From Chitinophaga eiseniae (GTDB lineage: Bacteria; Bacteroidota; Bacteroidia; Chitinophagales; Chitinophagaceae), in contig NZ_JABAHZ010000006.1 of assembly GCF_012641265.1 (NCBI RefSeq), forward strand, positions 1 to 64,000: a stretch of DNA of 64,000 nt. Reading direction: 5' to 3'. Numbering within the stretch: the stretch's first letter is position 1; each line of letters opens with the position of its first letter. A program made the translations under genes and the position numbers. Below are positions 17,931 through 25,947 of the stretch, piece after piece. The notes under the pieces are model-generated. The model did not search any database. It was not told the DNA's origin and was given only the letters and a program-made list of their open reading frames with translations.

Positions 17931-17978
17931 CCCATCCTTTTCCTCCAAACATCCCCCGTAACCCCAATCAGCAGCAAA

Positions 17979-19052
17979 TTACTGTAACGGCGGAAACGGC
18001 GTTGCCATGTCTCTTTCAAAATCAGTAAATGCCAGACCTTCCCGCACACGCGCAGGCCAATCAGGATTAGCCAGCGCTGCATGGCCCAGGGAAATAAAAT
18101 CGGCATGACCTTCTTCCAGTACCCGCCTCGCCACCTCCAGGTTGTGCAACCCACCATTGGCCACCACCGGACGATCTACCATTCGTTTAGCGATAGTGGT
18201 GAGTGACAGCTGATCATCATACACCAGCTTTTCCCAGGTGCTTCCTTCCCCTGAAATATGCACATAGTCGACCGATGCCTGTTTCACTTCTGCCAGTAGG
18301 CTGGTAGCCGTTTCTACGCCGCCGGGCCAGCGATAACTGCCGTTATTTACCTTGCCTTCCGACAACCGCAACCCGATAATAAAACCGGCTGGCACTTTGG
18401 CCCGTATCCCTTCAATAATGGCTGCGATGACCCGGAAACGATGCCGGATACTTCCACCATATTCATCCTCCCGGAGATTGGTATAGTCTGTTAAAAACTG
18501 GTCCAGCAGGTAGCCGTTGGCCGCATGTATTTCCACTCCTTGAAACCCCGCCACCAGGGCATTTTCGGCCGATTGTACGTAACCTGCTATCGCTGCCTGT
18601 ATATCGGCTGTTGTCATAGCCGCCGGCAGGGGGAAAGGGCCATCGCCACCACCATAGGATGCTAACTTTTTCCCCATAGGCTGTACTGCCGAAGGAGCCA
18701 GGGTATGCATCAAATGCTGGGACAATGCACCTGCATGCATCAGTTGTGCAATAAATATACTGCCCTGTGCCTTTACGACCCCGGCAATAGCCCGCCAGCC
18801 GGCTATCTGCGCCGGTGTTATTATTCCCGGCTGGTGAGGATATGCCTGGCTGGCCAGGGCATCGGTATATAATCCTTCTGTGATAATGATCCCGAAGCCG
18901 CCGGCGGCAAATTTTTCGTAATAGGCTTGCATAACGTCAGTAGGCACTCCCTGTAAGGTAGCACTGGCGCGACTCATAGGCGCTACTACCGTTCTGTTCT
19001 TTGCCGGTAACAAAGCATGGTCGAATGCTGCTAAAATAGGATGTGTGGTCAT
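17979..19052 (-). CDS. NADH:flavin oxidoreductase of the Old Yellow Enzyme family
   Basis: 357 residues from the ATG at 19052; a TTG at 19070 lies inside a palindrome and is unlikely to be used. The TIM barrel binds FMN. Landmarks are KNRTVVAPMSRASAT near the N-terminus, VEIHAANGYLLDQFLTDYTN at mid-length (the His-x-x-Asn pair contacts the substrate carbonyl) and FISLGHAALANPDWPARV near the C-terminus. Family members reduce the C=C bond of unsaturated aldehydes, ketones or nitro-compounds with NAD(P)H. The gene follows a Crp-like regulator on the same strand with 69 bases between the coding regions, suggesting joint regulation. The physiological substrate is unknown. Confidence 0.92.
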   Translation of the reverse strand: MTTHPILAAFDHALLPAKNRTVVAPMSRASATLQGVPTDVMQAYYEKFAAGGFGIIITEGLYTDALASQAYPHQPGIITPAQIAGWRAIAGVVKAQGSIFIAQLMHAGALSQHLMHTLAPSAVQPMGKKLASYGGGDGPFPLPAAMTTADIQAAIAGYVQSAENALVAGFQGVEIHAANGYLLDQFLTDYTNLREDEYGGSIRHRFRVIAAIIEGIRAKVPAGFIIGLRLSEGKVNNGSYRWPGGVETATSLLAEVKQASVDYVHISGEGSTWEKLVYDDQLSLTTIAKRMVDRPVVANGGLHNLEVARRVLEEGHADFISLGHAALANPDWPARVREGLAFTDFERDMATPFPPLQ

Positions 19053-19072
19053 ATTTGCTTTTTTAAGCAAAT
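19053..19072. promoter_or_regulatory. Palindrome adjoining the flavin oxidoreductase start
   Basis: ATTTGCTT (19053-19060) and AAGCAAAT (19065-19072) are perfect inverted arms around TTTT, directly next to the ATG on the minus strand. Symmetry and size suit a dimeric regulator, and the Crp-like gene immediately upstream is the obvious candidate. Confidence 0.4.
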
Positions 19073-19121
19073 TTGAGCGATGCCCGCTCCCTCCACAATG
19101 ACAAATGATAATAAATGGGGG

Positions 19122-19706
19122 TTACCTGGAAGTTTTGGCTATTTTATTCCGCAAGCGGCTCAGCGATTCGCGGGTAATACCCAGGTAGGCGGCCACCTGG
19201 TGCTGGGGTAGCCGGGTTTCAAAGAAAGGATAAGCTGCTACAAATGCCTGGTATCTTTCCAGCGCAGGTTTCTGTAACCATAATATTCTTCGCTGCAGGG
19301 CCGCATAAGCGCGCTGGGAAATGATGCGGTAATAACGCTCTACCGCCGGTATCTCATTAAATAATAATTCCAGCTGCGACTTGCTGATCTGCCACACCAC
19401 ACCTGGTTCCAACACATCTATATTAAACCGGGAAGGCGTTCCGGTCAACAGGCTATCCAGGTCTGTTATCCACCACCCTTCTATACTGAATTGCAATACA
19501 TTTTCCTTACCGGTACTATCTGTTTCATATTGACGGCAGCAGCCTTTCTCTATGAAAAATTCGTACCGGCATACCTCCCCTTCCCGCAACAGGAATTGGT
19601 GGCGGCGAACGGGCAACGATTCAAAAAAGGAGGGAATACGTTGCTGTTCTTCCGCGGTTAATGATACGTGTTGTGCAATAGTGCTAATCAGCAACTGGCT
19701 CATCAA
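19122..19706 (-). CDS. Crp/Fnr-family transcriptional regulator
   Basis: 194 residues. A cyclic-nucleotide-binding-like beta roll (about 25-115, with LREGEVCRYEFFIEKGCCRQ) is joined by a long helix to a short C-terminal helix-turn-helix (about 165-190, VAAYLGITRESLSRLRNKIA). This compact form is common in Bacteroidetes, where it often lacks the residues needed to bind cAMP. It begins 13 bases after the SMI1/KNR4 gene and lies just upstream of the Old Yellow Enzyme gene. Control of that enzyme is an inference from position and from the palindrome at its start. No Fe-S cysteine cluster of the Fnr type is seen. Confidence 0.9.
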   Translation of the reverse strand: MMSQLLISTIAQHVSLTAEEQQRIPSFFESLPVRRHQFLLREGEVCRYEFFIEKGCCRQYETDSTGKENVLQFSIEGWWITDLDSLLTGTPSRFNIDVLEPGVVWQISKSQLELLFNEIPAVERYYRIISQRAYAALQRRILWLQKPALERYQAFVAAYPFFETRLPQHQVAAYLGITRESLSRLRNKIAKTSR

Positions 19707-19719
19707 AAATGATTAAATA

Positions 19720-20274
19720 TTACTTTACCCGGAACTTTTTAGGATAACCTGCCGGCGACGTTATTTCAAAAAACTCATCTTCATTATCAGAAGGCGCTGC
19801 GGCATAATACTGGTTCAGCGCGGCGATCAGCGACACCAGGTCGGGTGCTATCACGGGACGGTCGTTGTCGGCATGCCAGAACTCCAGTAGTTGTCCCGCC
19901 TGCCCGGTAAATAATCCATGCGCATCGTAGCAGATATAATCGCCGCCACCGTTGTGAAACAAAGGCCACCAGCCGGCATGCCACCAGTTGTCTATTTGAA
20001 AGTCAGTTCCTATCATCCCCGTTAGTTCCACCATGGTATCCATGGCATCTTCCAGCGGAACAAAAGTAGAATTATTTACAAACGCGTCGAAGCTCTTAAA
20101 TGACTGTCCATTTCTCCACTGGTATAAAGCGGCCACCGGCGCGGGTATTACGCAGTTGTACTTTTGTTCGAGCGCTTTGATATCTCCGGGTGTCAGGGCT
20201 GGATTCAGATCGGCCAGGAGATCAGGGCGTTGCGCCTCCAGGTATTGCTCCAGTAATGCCAGTTGTTCCTGCAT
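19720..20274 (-). CDS. SMI1/KNR4-family protein
   Basis: 184 residues from the ATG at 20274. The frame stays open upstream, but a TAnnTTTG box at 20299-20306 and the poor quality of the preceding residues argue for this start. The SMI1/KNR4 fold is recognised by LTPGDIKALEQKYNCVIPAP and LYQWRNGQ near the N-terminus, followed by WWHAGWWPLFHNGGGDYICY and DGNDxx-like acidic turns. In bacteria these proteins are often immunity proteins against contact toxins or general cytoplasmic binding proteins. No toxin gene is next to it, so a toxin-immunity role is not supported here. It heads a unit with the Crp-like regulator. Confidence 0.85.
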   Translation of the reverse strand: MQEQLALLEQYLEAQRPDLLADLNPALTPGDIKALEQKYNCVIPAPVAALYQWRNGQSFKSFDAFVNNSTFVPLEDAMDTMVELTGMIGTDFQIDNWWHAGWWPLFHNGGGDYICYDAHGLFTGQAGQLLEFWHADNDRPVIAPDLVSLIAALNQYYAAAPSDNEDEFFEITSPAGYPKKFRVK

Positions 20275-20298
20275 AAATGAAAGTGGGTTTAATAGCGT

Positions 20299-20306
20299 CA
20301 AATATA
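20299..20306 (-). promoter_or_regulatory. Putative -7 box of the SMI1/KNR4 unit
   Basis: TATATTTG on the minus strand matches TAnnTTTG exactly, 25 bases ahead of the ATG at 20274. It supports the shorter start for the SMI1/KNR4 protein. The rest of the 214-base gap 20275-20488 shows nothing else that I can support. Confidence 0.45.
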
Positions 20307-20488
20307 CGATACAGGCAGCTGAAAGCATAAAACAATTGATTGCCATTCGCTGTACCAGATATCGCCCCCCTGGCCGCCGGGCATATCTACATTCGAACAA
20401 CTGATCCTGGAAGTTTTCCTAACATTTCATCAAACTCTGTGAAAATGAAAAAATTATAGGATTCCCTGGTACCACGCTAACAAATACA

Positions 20489-21220
20489 CTAAAAAACTAA
20501 ATATACCGCTGCTGCTATCAATCCTCCTGATAGCGTATTCAAAAAATTGACCGTATTATTTCCTATTACCTGTTTACGTTCCAACGTGGCTCCCAGCAAG
20601 GAATCAACCACATTACCCAGTATGCCGCCTATCAGCACCAACAACGCGCGGCTATATCCTCCAAAAAAAAACCAGTATAACACGGCCAATAATAATGCGC
20701 CTGCAGCGCCCAACAGCGTGCCTTCCAGGCTGATCACCCCATCTAATCCCTTTGCCTCTTTTTTGAAGGTGAGTATATTCCGGAAGTTGCGGCCATATAC
20801 CGTTCCCAGTTCAGATGATACGGTATCTGCAGTAGCTGCTGCTAAACTCCCTGCTGCCATCAGTATAAATAAACGTTCGTGGTCGGGGTATAAAAGTGCG
20901 AGCAGGGCTGCTATGCCGGCTACGCCTCCATTGGCAAATACCTGCCCGGCGGTTCGCTTTTCTGCATGTTGTTCTCCCGGCGCGGTTTTCAGCCCTTTTT
21001 TATGCCCGGTAGCTGCCACACCGGTGATAAAGAAAGTACCTAACAGTAATAACCCTCCGTAGCCGATGCCGAGGGCAACGCACATACCCAGTATGGCGGC
21101 GGTAACGGCGGCGGGGCCGGTAAGCTTTCCTTTTTTTACACAAAGAAATGCGACGATAATAATGATTATCGCCGCAATAGCCAGTTCTGGTAAAGAAGTG
21201 AGTTGCATCATGGGATGCAA
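20489..21220 (-). CDS. DUF92-family integral membrane protein
   Basis: 243 residues with about six membrane segments. The pattern LTGPAAVTAAILGMCVALG near residue 35 and a second half with TADTVSSELG and GTLLGAAGALLLAVLYW match the DUF92 family. Plant members of the group include the phytyl-phosphate kinase VTE6, but bacterial functions are not established and I do not assign a reaction. Nearby Met codons at residues 4 and 5 are alternative starts. It is the last gene of a three-gene unit with the DUF5946 gene (19-base gap) and the metallo-beta-lactamase-fold gene. Confidence 0.85.
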   Translation of the reverse strand: MHPMMQLTSLPELAIAAIIIIIVAFLCVKKGKLTGPAAVTAAILGMCVALGIGYGGLLLLGTFFITGVAATGHKKGLKTAPGEQHAEKRTAGQVFANGGVAGIAALLALLYPDHERLFILMAAGSLAAATADTVSSELGTVYGRNFRNILTFKKEAKGLDGVISLEGTLLGAAGALLLAVLYWFFFGGYSRALLVLIGGILGNVVDSLLGATLERKQVIGNNTVNFLNTLSGGLIAAAVYLVF

Positions 21221-21239
21221 AACTATACAAATGTTTCTT

Positions 21240-21722
21240 TTAAATATAGGGAGTTGCTTTTTCCTTTACCCAGTTGTGGTAAGGCGCCCAGCTATCCCAT
21301 ACTGCCCGGGCCCATTTTTGCATCGCAGCATATAGCTCGTCTCCACCCGGCGCTTTCAGTGCATCCTGTACTGTTATACCCGCCGGTGTAGCCGGGGGCG
21401 TTAGCTGTTCCCAGGTTTGCTTCACGATAATGCTGTGTACATGTTGCACCTGCCTCCCGGTAAAACCATGCTCCAGTGCCAGGTACAGCCCTATCAGTGC
21501 GTAGGCGGTGGTCATCGGTTTAGACACGCCGCCGGCATGCTGAGCGCCATAGGCATCTACTGCCAGCTGGTGACGGAAATCCGGGTGCTTCATTGCAAAG
21601 GTGCGAATAGACAGTTCGTTGAAAAGATCTTCGCATTCGCCGGAAGCATTGTACCTGTCGGATGGCGCCAGCTGGGCGTCTGCGAGCTGCAGCAGGCAGC
21701 CGGGGCAAATGATTTTACTCAT
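21240..21722 (-). CDS. DUF5946-like protein with a CxxC motif
   Basis: 160 residues, no signal peptide. It starts with MSKIICPGCLLQLAD, a CPGC pair that may bind a metal, then ASGECEDLFNELSIR and HPDFRHQLAVDAYGAQHAG. The conserved aspect HQLAVDAYxxQH is typical of the DUF5946 group, whose function is unknown. The C-terminal half is helical and Trp-rich (WARAVWDSWAPYHNWV). It lies in the middle of a three-gene unit: 18 bases after the metallo-hydrolase gene and 19 before the DUF92 gene. Confidence 0.8.
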   Translation of the reverse strand: MSKIICPGCLLQLADAQLAPSDRYNASGECEDLFNELSIRTFAMKHPDFRHQLAVDAYGAQHAGGVSKPMTTAYALIGLYLALEHGFTGRQVQHVHSIIVKQTWEQLTPPATPAGITVQDALKAPGGDELYAAMQKWARAVWDSWAPYHNWVKEKATPYI

Positions 21723-21740
21723 GCTACATGGATTAATGGT

Positions 21741-22496
21741 TTATTTCGCGTACCAGTCGCGCAACCGCACATCGATATGCTTGTTGCCCGCATCAACGAG
21801 TTTTTTAAACTGGTTCACATCACTCAAACCGTTCTTGCCGCGATAGTGATATGGATATACGATTTTTGGTTTGAATGCCAATACCGCATCTGCTGCCTCG
21901 GGTACATCCATAGTATAGGGCAGGTTCATGCATACAAAGGCTATGTCGATATTTTTCAGGCTACGCATTTCAGGGATGCCTTGTGTATCTCCGGAGATAT
22001 ATACCTGTTTTTTACCAATGGTGAGTACGTAACCATTTCCCCTGCCTTTGGTATGCATGGCGGTGGGACTCTCAGGCAGGTTATACATAGGCAGGGTGGT
22101 AATGGCAAAACCGGCTTCGGTTTGCTGATCGCCATTTTTCATGATCACCACGCCTTTTTTATCGGCTTCCGGTAGTTTCTCCGCCACTGCTGCCGGCACT
22201 ACCAGGATGGTATTGGGAGTACGGATGGCGGTGAGGGTAGCCGGATCAAAATGGTCGCCGTGTATATCTGTTACCAGGATCAGATCTGGCGCTGCCAGGC
22301 CCTGGTATTTTCCGGCGCCGCCTACCGGGTCTATATAAATCGTTTTGCCGCTAGCCTGTAATACCAGGCTGGCGTGTTCAATGGGCTGAATGGTTAACGA
22401 CCCGGCTGCGGTGTTGACTACATCCGGTTTAATGCGCTGGGCATATACGATGGCAGTAACCAATAAAAAACATAAAGAGAGGATAGTACGCTTCAT
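21741..22496 (-). CDS. Secreted metallo-beta-lactamase-fold hydrolase (UlaG-like)
   Basis: 251 residues with a signal peptide ending at about IVYAQ (residue 20), so it acts in the periplasm. The fold is recognised from IEHASLVLQASGKTIYIDPV, the metal motif TDIHGDHFD, a distant His (AMHTKGRGNGYVL), the Asp in YISGDTQG and the His in YPYHYRGK. Relatives include UlaG-like lactonases and other phosphodiesterase-type enzymes. The first His of the usual HxHxDH motif is Asp here (TDIHGDH), which could change the metal site. It heads a unit with DUF5946 and DUF92 genes and is preceded by a long inverted repeat. Confidence 0.88.
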   Translation of the reverse strand: MKRTILSLCFLLVTAIVYAQRIKPDVVNTAAGSLTIQPIEHASLVLQASGKTIYIDPVGGAGKYQGLAAPDLILVTDIHGDHFDPATLTAIRTPNTILVVPAAVAEKLPEADKKGVVIMKNGDQQTEAGFAITTLPMYNLPESPTAMHTKGRGNGYVLTIGKKQVYISGDTQGIPEMRSLKNIDIAFVCMNLPYTMDVPEAADAVLAFKPKIVYPYHYRGKNGLSDVNQFKKLVDAGNKHIDVRLRDWYAK

Positions 22497-22530
22497 AAAA
22501 AAAGATTGTGTCTATAAATTTAAGTAAAAA

Positions 22531-22646
22531 GAGGCACGCAAAGGAGCTAAGAAGCAAAGCAACAAAGAAATTTATAAGCTCCTTAACAGCTTATGTTTTG
22601 ACAAAATGCCTTTGCTGCTTTGCTTCTTAGCTCCTTTGCGTGCCTC
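22531..22646. repeat. Long inverted repeat with 37-base arms
   Basis: Arms at 22531-22567 and 22610-22646 are complementary over 37 bases with one mismatch (a G-T pair when transcribed) around a 42-base loop. Each arm contains the words GGCACGCAAAGGAGCTAAG and AAGCAAAGC. It lies between the DUF6600 gene (3' side) and the metallo-hydrolase gene (5' side), both on the minus strand, and encodes nothing. The form resembles a REP- or MITE-like dispersed palindrome. No target-site duplication is obvious. Confidence 0.8.
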
Positions 22647-22663
22647 CTGTTTTCGGCTTTTTA

Positions 22664-23614
22664 CTAATGCCTTCCCCCTACGCGGCTACCGCCGCCACCT
22701 ACCCTGTTTACGGGCAATTGCTGTACATTCATCCGTTGTTCGGGTGGACGGGCAGTAGGCCAGTTATCATCGATCCGTACCGGCCTGGCCACATTTTGCT
22801 GCGCCTGCCTGAATTCCCGTGGCCGTGGCGCTGTTACCCTGCCGGTACCTCCATCGCCCGGGCGCATTACCTGCGGACGATAGACATGCATTTCATTGCC
22901 TTCGTGTTTTACCAGGTTAGCGGTGTTGACCGGTCTGATAGGCACTGGCATTACCGTGCGATGGGTATATTGCGCTACTTCGTTGGCAGCAGGCCCCCTG
23001 GAATAATATTGATTATGCATGCTGGTACTACCAAAGTTATTGATGATAGTAACCCGGCCGGAGATATTAGTTACCGATCCCGGCCGTTGGAGAACGCGGC
23101 CCAGGTTATGATCATAAATGTGTTCCCGGGGACAAACATTCCAATAGAAGTCGTGCGGACGCCAGGCGCCAAATTGCGCCCCAGCGTTTACATCGGGCAT
23201 GAGGGGCGCCCAGCAATAGCTGCCATCCAGCGATCCCCAGGTAACCCATGCGGGCGACCAAACATAACCGGGCACCCATAACCAGCCATACGCATTGTCA
23301 TACAGCCAGCGGCCATAGTGAAACGGCGCCCACCCCCAGCTATAATCAGACATCCACGCCCAGCCTTCGTCGCTATAGTCCCAATACCCATTGCTGGCAT
23401 AGGGCCTGAAATCATCATCTGCGTTCGGGCTCCATACATTCCCGTAGCCAGGATAGTCCATCCAGGTACCATAAGGCGATAAATCGTCGTAAAAGGTCTG
23501 GTAGGTAATATTGCCGTTGGCCGGCCCCTGGAGCTGATCCATACTATGCGTGGTAGCACAGCTGTTTACCAGGAAACCAACTAACAGCAATATCCACATC
23601 GTTTTGTTGAACAT
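22664..23614 (-). CDS. DUF6600-like lipoprotein, Trp/Tyr-rich
   Basis: 316 residues from the ATG at 23614, which has a GAAAGG ribosome site about 8 bases upstream; an upstream TTG would overlap the preceding gene. The signal peptide ends in the lipobox VNSC. Residues about 30-160 hold repeated aromatic strands such as YGTWMDYPGYGNVW, GWAWMSDYSWGWAPFHYG and RWLYDNAYGWLWVPGY, the mark of DUF6600. The C-terminal part is basic, Pro/Arg-rich and low in structure (VTAPRPREFRQAQQ). Function is unknown; it is probably cell-envelope attached. It follows the next gene upstream with 11 bases between them. Confidence 0.8.
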   Translation of the reverse strand: MFNKTMWILLLVGFLVNSCATTHSMDQLQGPANGNITYQTFYDDLSPYGTWMDYPGYGNVWSPNADDDFRPYASNGYWDYSDEGWAWMSDYSWGWAPFHYGRWLYDNAYGWLWVPGYVWSPAWVTWGSLDGSYCWAPLMPDVNAGAQFGAWRPHDFYWNVCPREHIYDHNLGRVLQRPGSVTNISGRVTIINNFGSTSMHNQYYSRGPAANEVAQYTHRTVMPVPIRPVNTANLVKHEGNEMHVYRPQVMRPGDGGTGRVTAPRPREFRQAQQNVARPVRIDDNWPTARPPEQRMNVQQLPVNRVGGGGSRVGGRH

Positions 23615-23625
23615 GGTATAACCTT

Positions 23626-24204
23626 TCAAAATTTAATGTCACTCATTTCTGCAAAAAACTCTACATTTCCGAGCATATCTACTCTCAATACAACCGGTTG
23701 ATTCTTTTTATCCTTCAGTTCTATAAAATAATTATCAGCGTCTTCAAACTGCATTCCGTAAAGGATCATATCCGTTTCATTAGCTTCGTTATCATCAAAA
23801 AAGACGACCGGCGCCTTCTCGTAATTCGAAAAATGCTTTGCGATATCTTTCTGCGCCGCTACCGGTAAATCAGTAAACTTTGCCGGGGCAGTAGTACCTA
23901 CCAGCTTGGCATCGTAGTCGTAATAAGCCGACATGGGCATACCTTTCTCATTAAGAAAAGATACCTTGTCGAAATACACGTCGTGGGTCCAAACCATGTT
24001 GGTGGTATGGTCAAAATCCCGGTCGAACGCCTGTTTTGACTGAAAACTGACCTCGGAGCTTTTAAGCTCTCTCAGGGTTATTTTGCGCTCGTGGCGTTCT
24101 TTACGGGCTTCTTTGCGGGACCCGGACATGGCAAAGGTGCTGGACTGCGCATAAACGGAGCAGGTGACTGCTGTGAAGGCGAGGAGCATGATTACTTTTT
24201 TCAT
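23626..24204 (-). CDS. Secreted PepSY-like protein of unknown function
   Basis: 192 residues. A signal peptide ends at CSVYAQ (about residue 20) and a basic stretch follows (RKEARKERHERK, about 30-41). The remainder has strands reminiscent of the PepSY-like/BLIP fold: FDHTTNMVWTHDVYFDKVSF, then MSAYYDYDAKLVGTT and VVLRVDMLGNVEFF. No catalytic residues are visible and the assignment to that fold is only an impression. It is co-transcribed with the DUF6600 lipoprotein gene just downstream. The 201-base gap before it (24205-24405) must carry divergent promoters, but I see no box that I can defend. Confidence 0.65.
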   Translation of the reverse strand: MKKVIMLLAFTAVTCSVYAQSSTFAMSGSRKEARKERHERKITLRELKSSEVSFQSKQAFDRDFDHTTNMVWTHDVYFDKVSFLNEKGMPMSAYYDYDAKLVGTTAPAKFTDLPVAAQKDIAKHFSNYEKAPVVFFDDNEANETDMILYGMQFEDADNYFIELKDKKNQPVVLRVDMLGNVEFFAEMSDIKF

Positions 24205-24405
24205 ACCAGGATAATTTAAACATTCACAATAGGCAGTGCAGTCGCGGGTAAATGGTCTATATGGAGTAACAACAGTCTACGACGGAGGTTCGAAATTATA
24301 TGTTAAAAATAGGGGTGCTGCTCCACAAAATGGCCGGGGCTGGCAGCCGATGTTTGGCAATTCCTCCGCGCTGTTTTAACTTCCCGCAAAATTTTTAAGT
24401 ACTGT

Positions 24406-25131
24406 ATGAAAAAAGTGATCGCCCTCCTTGTCCTGGTAACCTTGTACCAACATAGCTTTGCCCAGGAAAACTCCAATGAATCCTATGAAAAATACCGCCA
24501 GAAAATAACCCGGCCTCCTTACGGATTGGAGAAAGTGCTGGCCCTTATCAAAAATGTTCCCTCAGACGAAAATGAAAACCTGCCTATCGCTCAAAAAGAC
24601 TACCTGGCGTTGTCGCTGCGGGAAAAGTTCACCTATCACATGATCCACGCGGAAACCTATAGCCAGAACTGCGATGCGATACCGCCGGACCCCGACTTAC
24701 AGAAAAAGATTTTCGGGCAGCTGCCGGACGCTTTCGGCGATTTCAGCTGGAGCGAGCGCCAGGGCAATTTCTTCCAGGCCAACCGCGACTCTGTGATAGC
24801 CCTGATGACCGAATCGATCGGCAGAACCAACCGCATAGGCATTAACTATAAAAAAGCCATTGCAGATGTCAATGCCCGTGAGATGATTCCTCTGCTGATC
24901 AGTGTATACAACCGCGATCATAAGGATCATGATATACTGACCGTATTGATGTTACTGATGAAAAAGAATGAATACGGACCTTTTATGTCCTCCGCCTCCT
25001 TTAAAAAATTATATGCCAGCACCGACTACGAAAGCAGTTACCGGGCGGCGCTCACTTTAAATACCGCCAACGAAGAGCTGATTATCCAGCGGGCAAAAAG
25101 CTTTTATGATACGCTTCCTAAGAACCATTAG
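24406..25131 (+). CDS. Secreted helical protein of unknown function
   Basis: 241 residues with a signal peptide ending at HSFAQ (residue 19). The mature part is mostly helical; it has the segment DYLALSLREKFTYHMIHAET and a Cys-Pro-Pro region NCDAIPPDPDLQKKIFGQLP, and no known motif. The gene's last 26 bases overlap the start of the formylglycine-generating-enzyme-like gene in a different frame, which implies translational coupling and possibly a shared pathway. I do not recognise a family. Confidence 0.65.
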   Translation: MKKVIALLVLVTLYQHSFAQENSNESYEKYRQKITRPPYGLEKVLALIKNVPSDENENLPIAQKDYLALSLREKFTYHMIHAETYSQNCDAIPPDPDLQKKIFGQLPDAFGDFSWSERQGNFFQANRDSVIALMTESIGRTNRIGINYKKAIADVNAREMIPLLISVYNRDHKDHDILTVLMLLMKKNEYGPFMSSASFKKLYASTDYESSYRAALTLNTANEELIIQRAKSFYDTLPKNH

Positions 25132-25936
25132 TACAGCGCTGCTGCTGGTCAGCGTATATACCTGCGCCGCACAATGGCGTTGCGGGTATATATTGGTGGC
25201 CAAAGGCCGGTACTGGATAGGGAAGCAACAACATACCCTGAATCCACGGCGGCTGGCAAACGTTGACTCCTTTTACATTGCCGGCTGTGAAACTACCAAC
25301 GAGGAGTTTATGGCGTTTGTGAAGGCTACGGGTTATGTTACCGATGCGGAGCAACGCCATGATGCGCTGGTATTTGTACCTGGACTGGCAGAATTTGAAT
25401 GGCATAACGATAGCAGCGCCTGTTGGCGTTCCCCCAACGGCGTGAGTGCCGGCGGTATCGACCACAAAATGAATCACCCGGTTACCTGCATCAGCTACCA
25501 CGATGCACAGGTCTATTGTGAATGGGCTGGTGTGCGGCTTCCTACGTTGGAAGAGTGGGAAATAGCGTCCCGCGCGGGTGCTGCCACCGATTATTTTTTC
25601 GGGAGACAACAAACGGATATTGGCCGCTATGCCAATATCTGGCGGGCAAAGGATCACCTGCAGGCCGACAGCTCAGACGGATTTATGTATACCTCGCCGG
25701 TGGGCAGTTTCGAGCCCAATGCCTGGGGGTTGTATGATGTATATGGAAATGTATTTGAATTTTGCAGCGGGAAAGTACGCCCCGATGAAAAACCGTCGCT
25801 GGCGCATGCCCGCGGCGGCTCCTGGTGGTGCAGCGCGGCGTCCTGTTCGTTCTTTAACTCTGTGGATATAGGGCGGGTAAATAAACGGGCATCTTTCAGC
25901 AACCAGGGCTTCCGGGTGGCGAAAGATGCCCGCTAA
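25106..25936 (+). CDS. Secreted formylglycine-generating-enzyme-family protein
   Basis: 276 residues with an N-terminal signal peptide (about 1-22, VYTCAAQ). The SUMF1/FGE-sulfatase domain spans about 32-272: GRYWIGKQQ, FYIAGCETTNEEFMAFVKAT, VTCISYHDAQVYCEWAGVRL, LPTLEEWEIASRAG and a C-terminal RGGSWWCSAASC. The pair C242-x4-C247 matches the spacing of the catalytic cysteines of true formylglycine-generating enzymes, which convert the sulfatase active-site Cys to formylglycine with O2 and copper. Most SUMF1-domain paralogues in Bacteroidetes lack this pair. The surrounding residues differ from characterised FGEs, so activity is likely but unproven. The start overlaps the previous gene by 26 bases. 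Confidence 0.82.
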   Translation: MIRFLRTISTALLLVSVYTCAAQWRCGYILVAKGRYWIGKQQHTLNPRRLANVDSFYIAGCETTNEEFMAFVKATGYVTDAEQRHDALVFVPGLAEFEWHNDSSACWRSPNGVSAGGIDHKMNHPVTCISYHDAQVYCEWAGVRLPTLEEWEIASRAGAATDYFFGRQQTDIGRYANIWRAKDHLQADSSDGFMYTSPVGSFEPNAWGLYDVYGNVFEFCSGKVRPDEKPSLAHARGGSWWCSAASCSFFNSVDIGRVNKRASFSNQGFRVAKDAR

Positions 25937-25947
25937 CTACGTAGTTA
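25934..25947. repeat. 14-bp palindrome containing both stop codons of convergent genes
   Basis: TAACTACGTAGTTA is a perfect palindrome whose two ends are the TAA stops of the FGE-like gene (plus) and of the GH110-like gene (minus). The two genes are separated by only 8 bases. No longer terminator is visible between them. Confidence 0.6.

Noticed and set aside
19720-20274. SMI1/KNR4 protein as the immunity part of a toxin system
   Set aside because: No polymorphic toxin, Rhs or secretion gene lies next to it; the neighbour is a Crp-like regulator.
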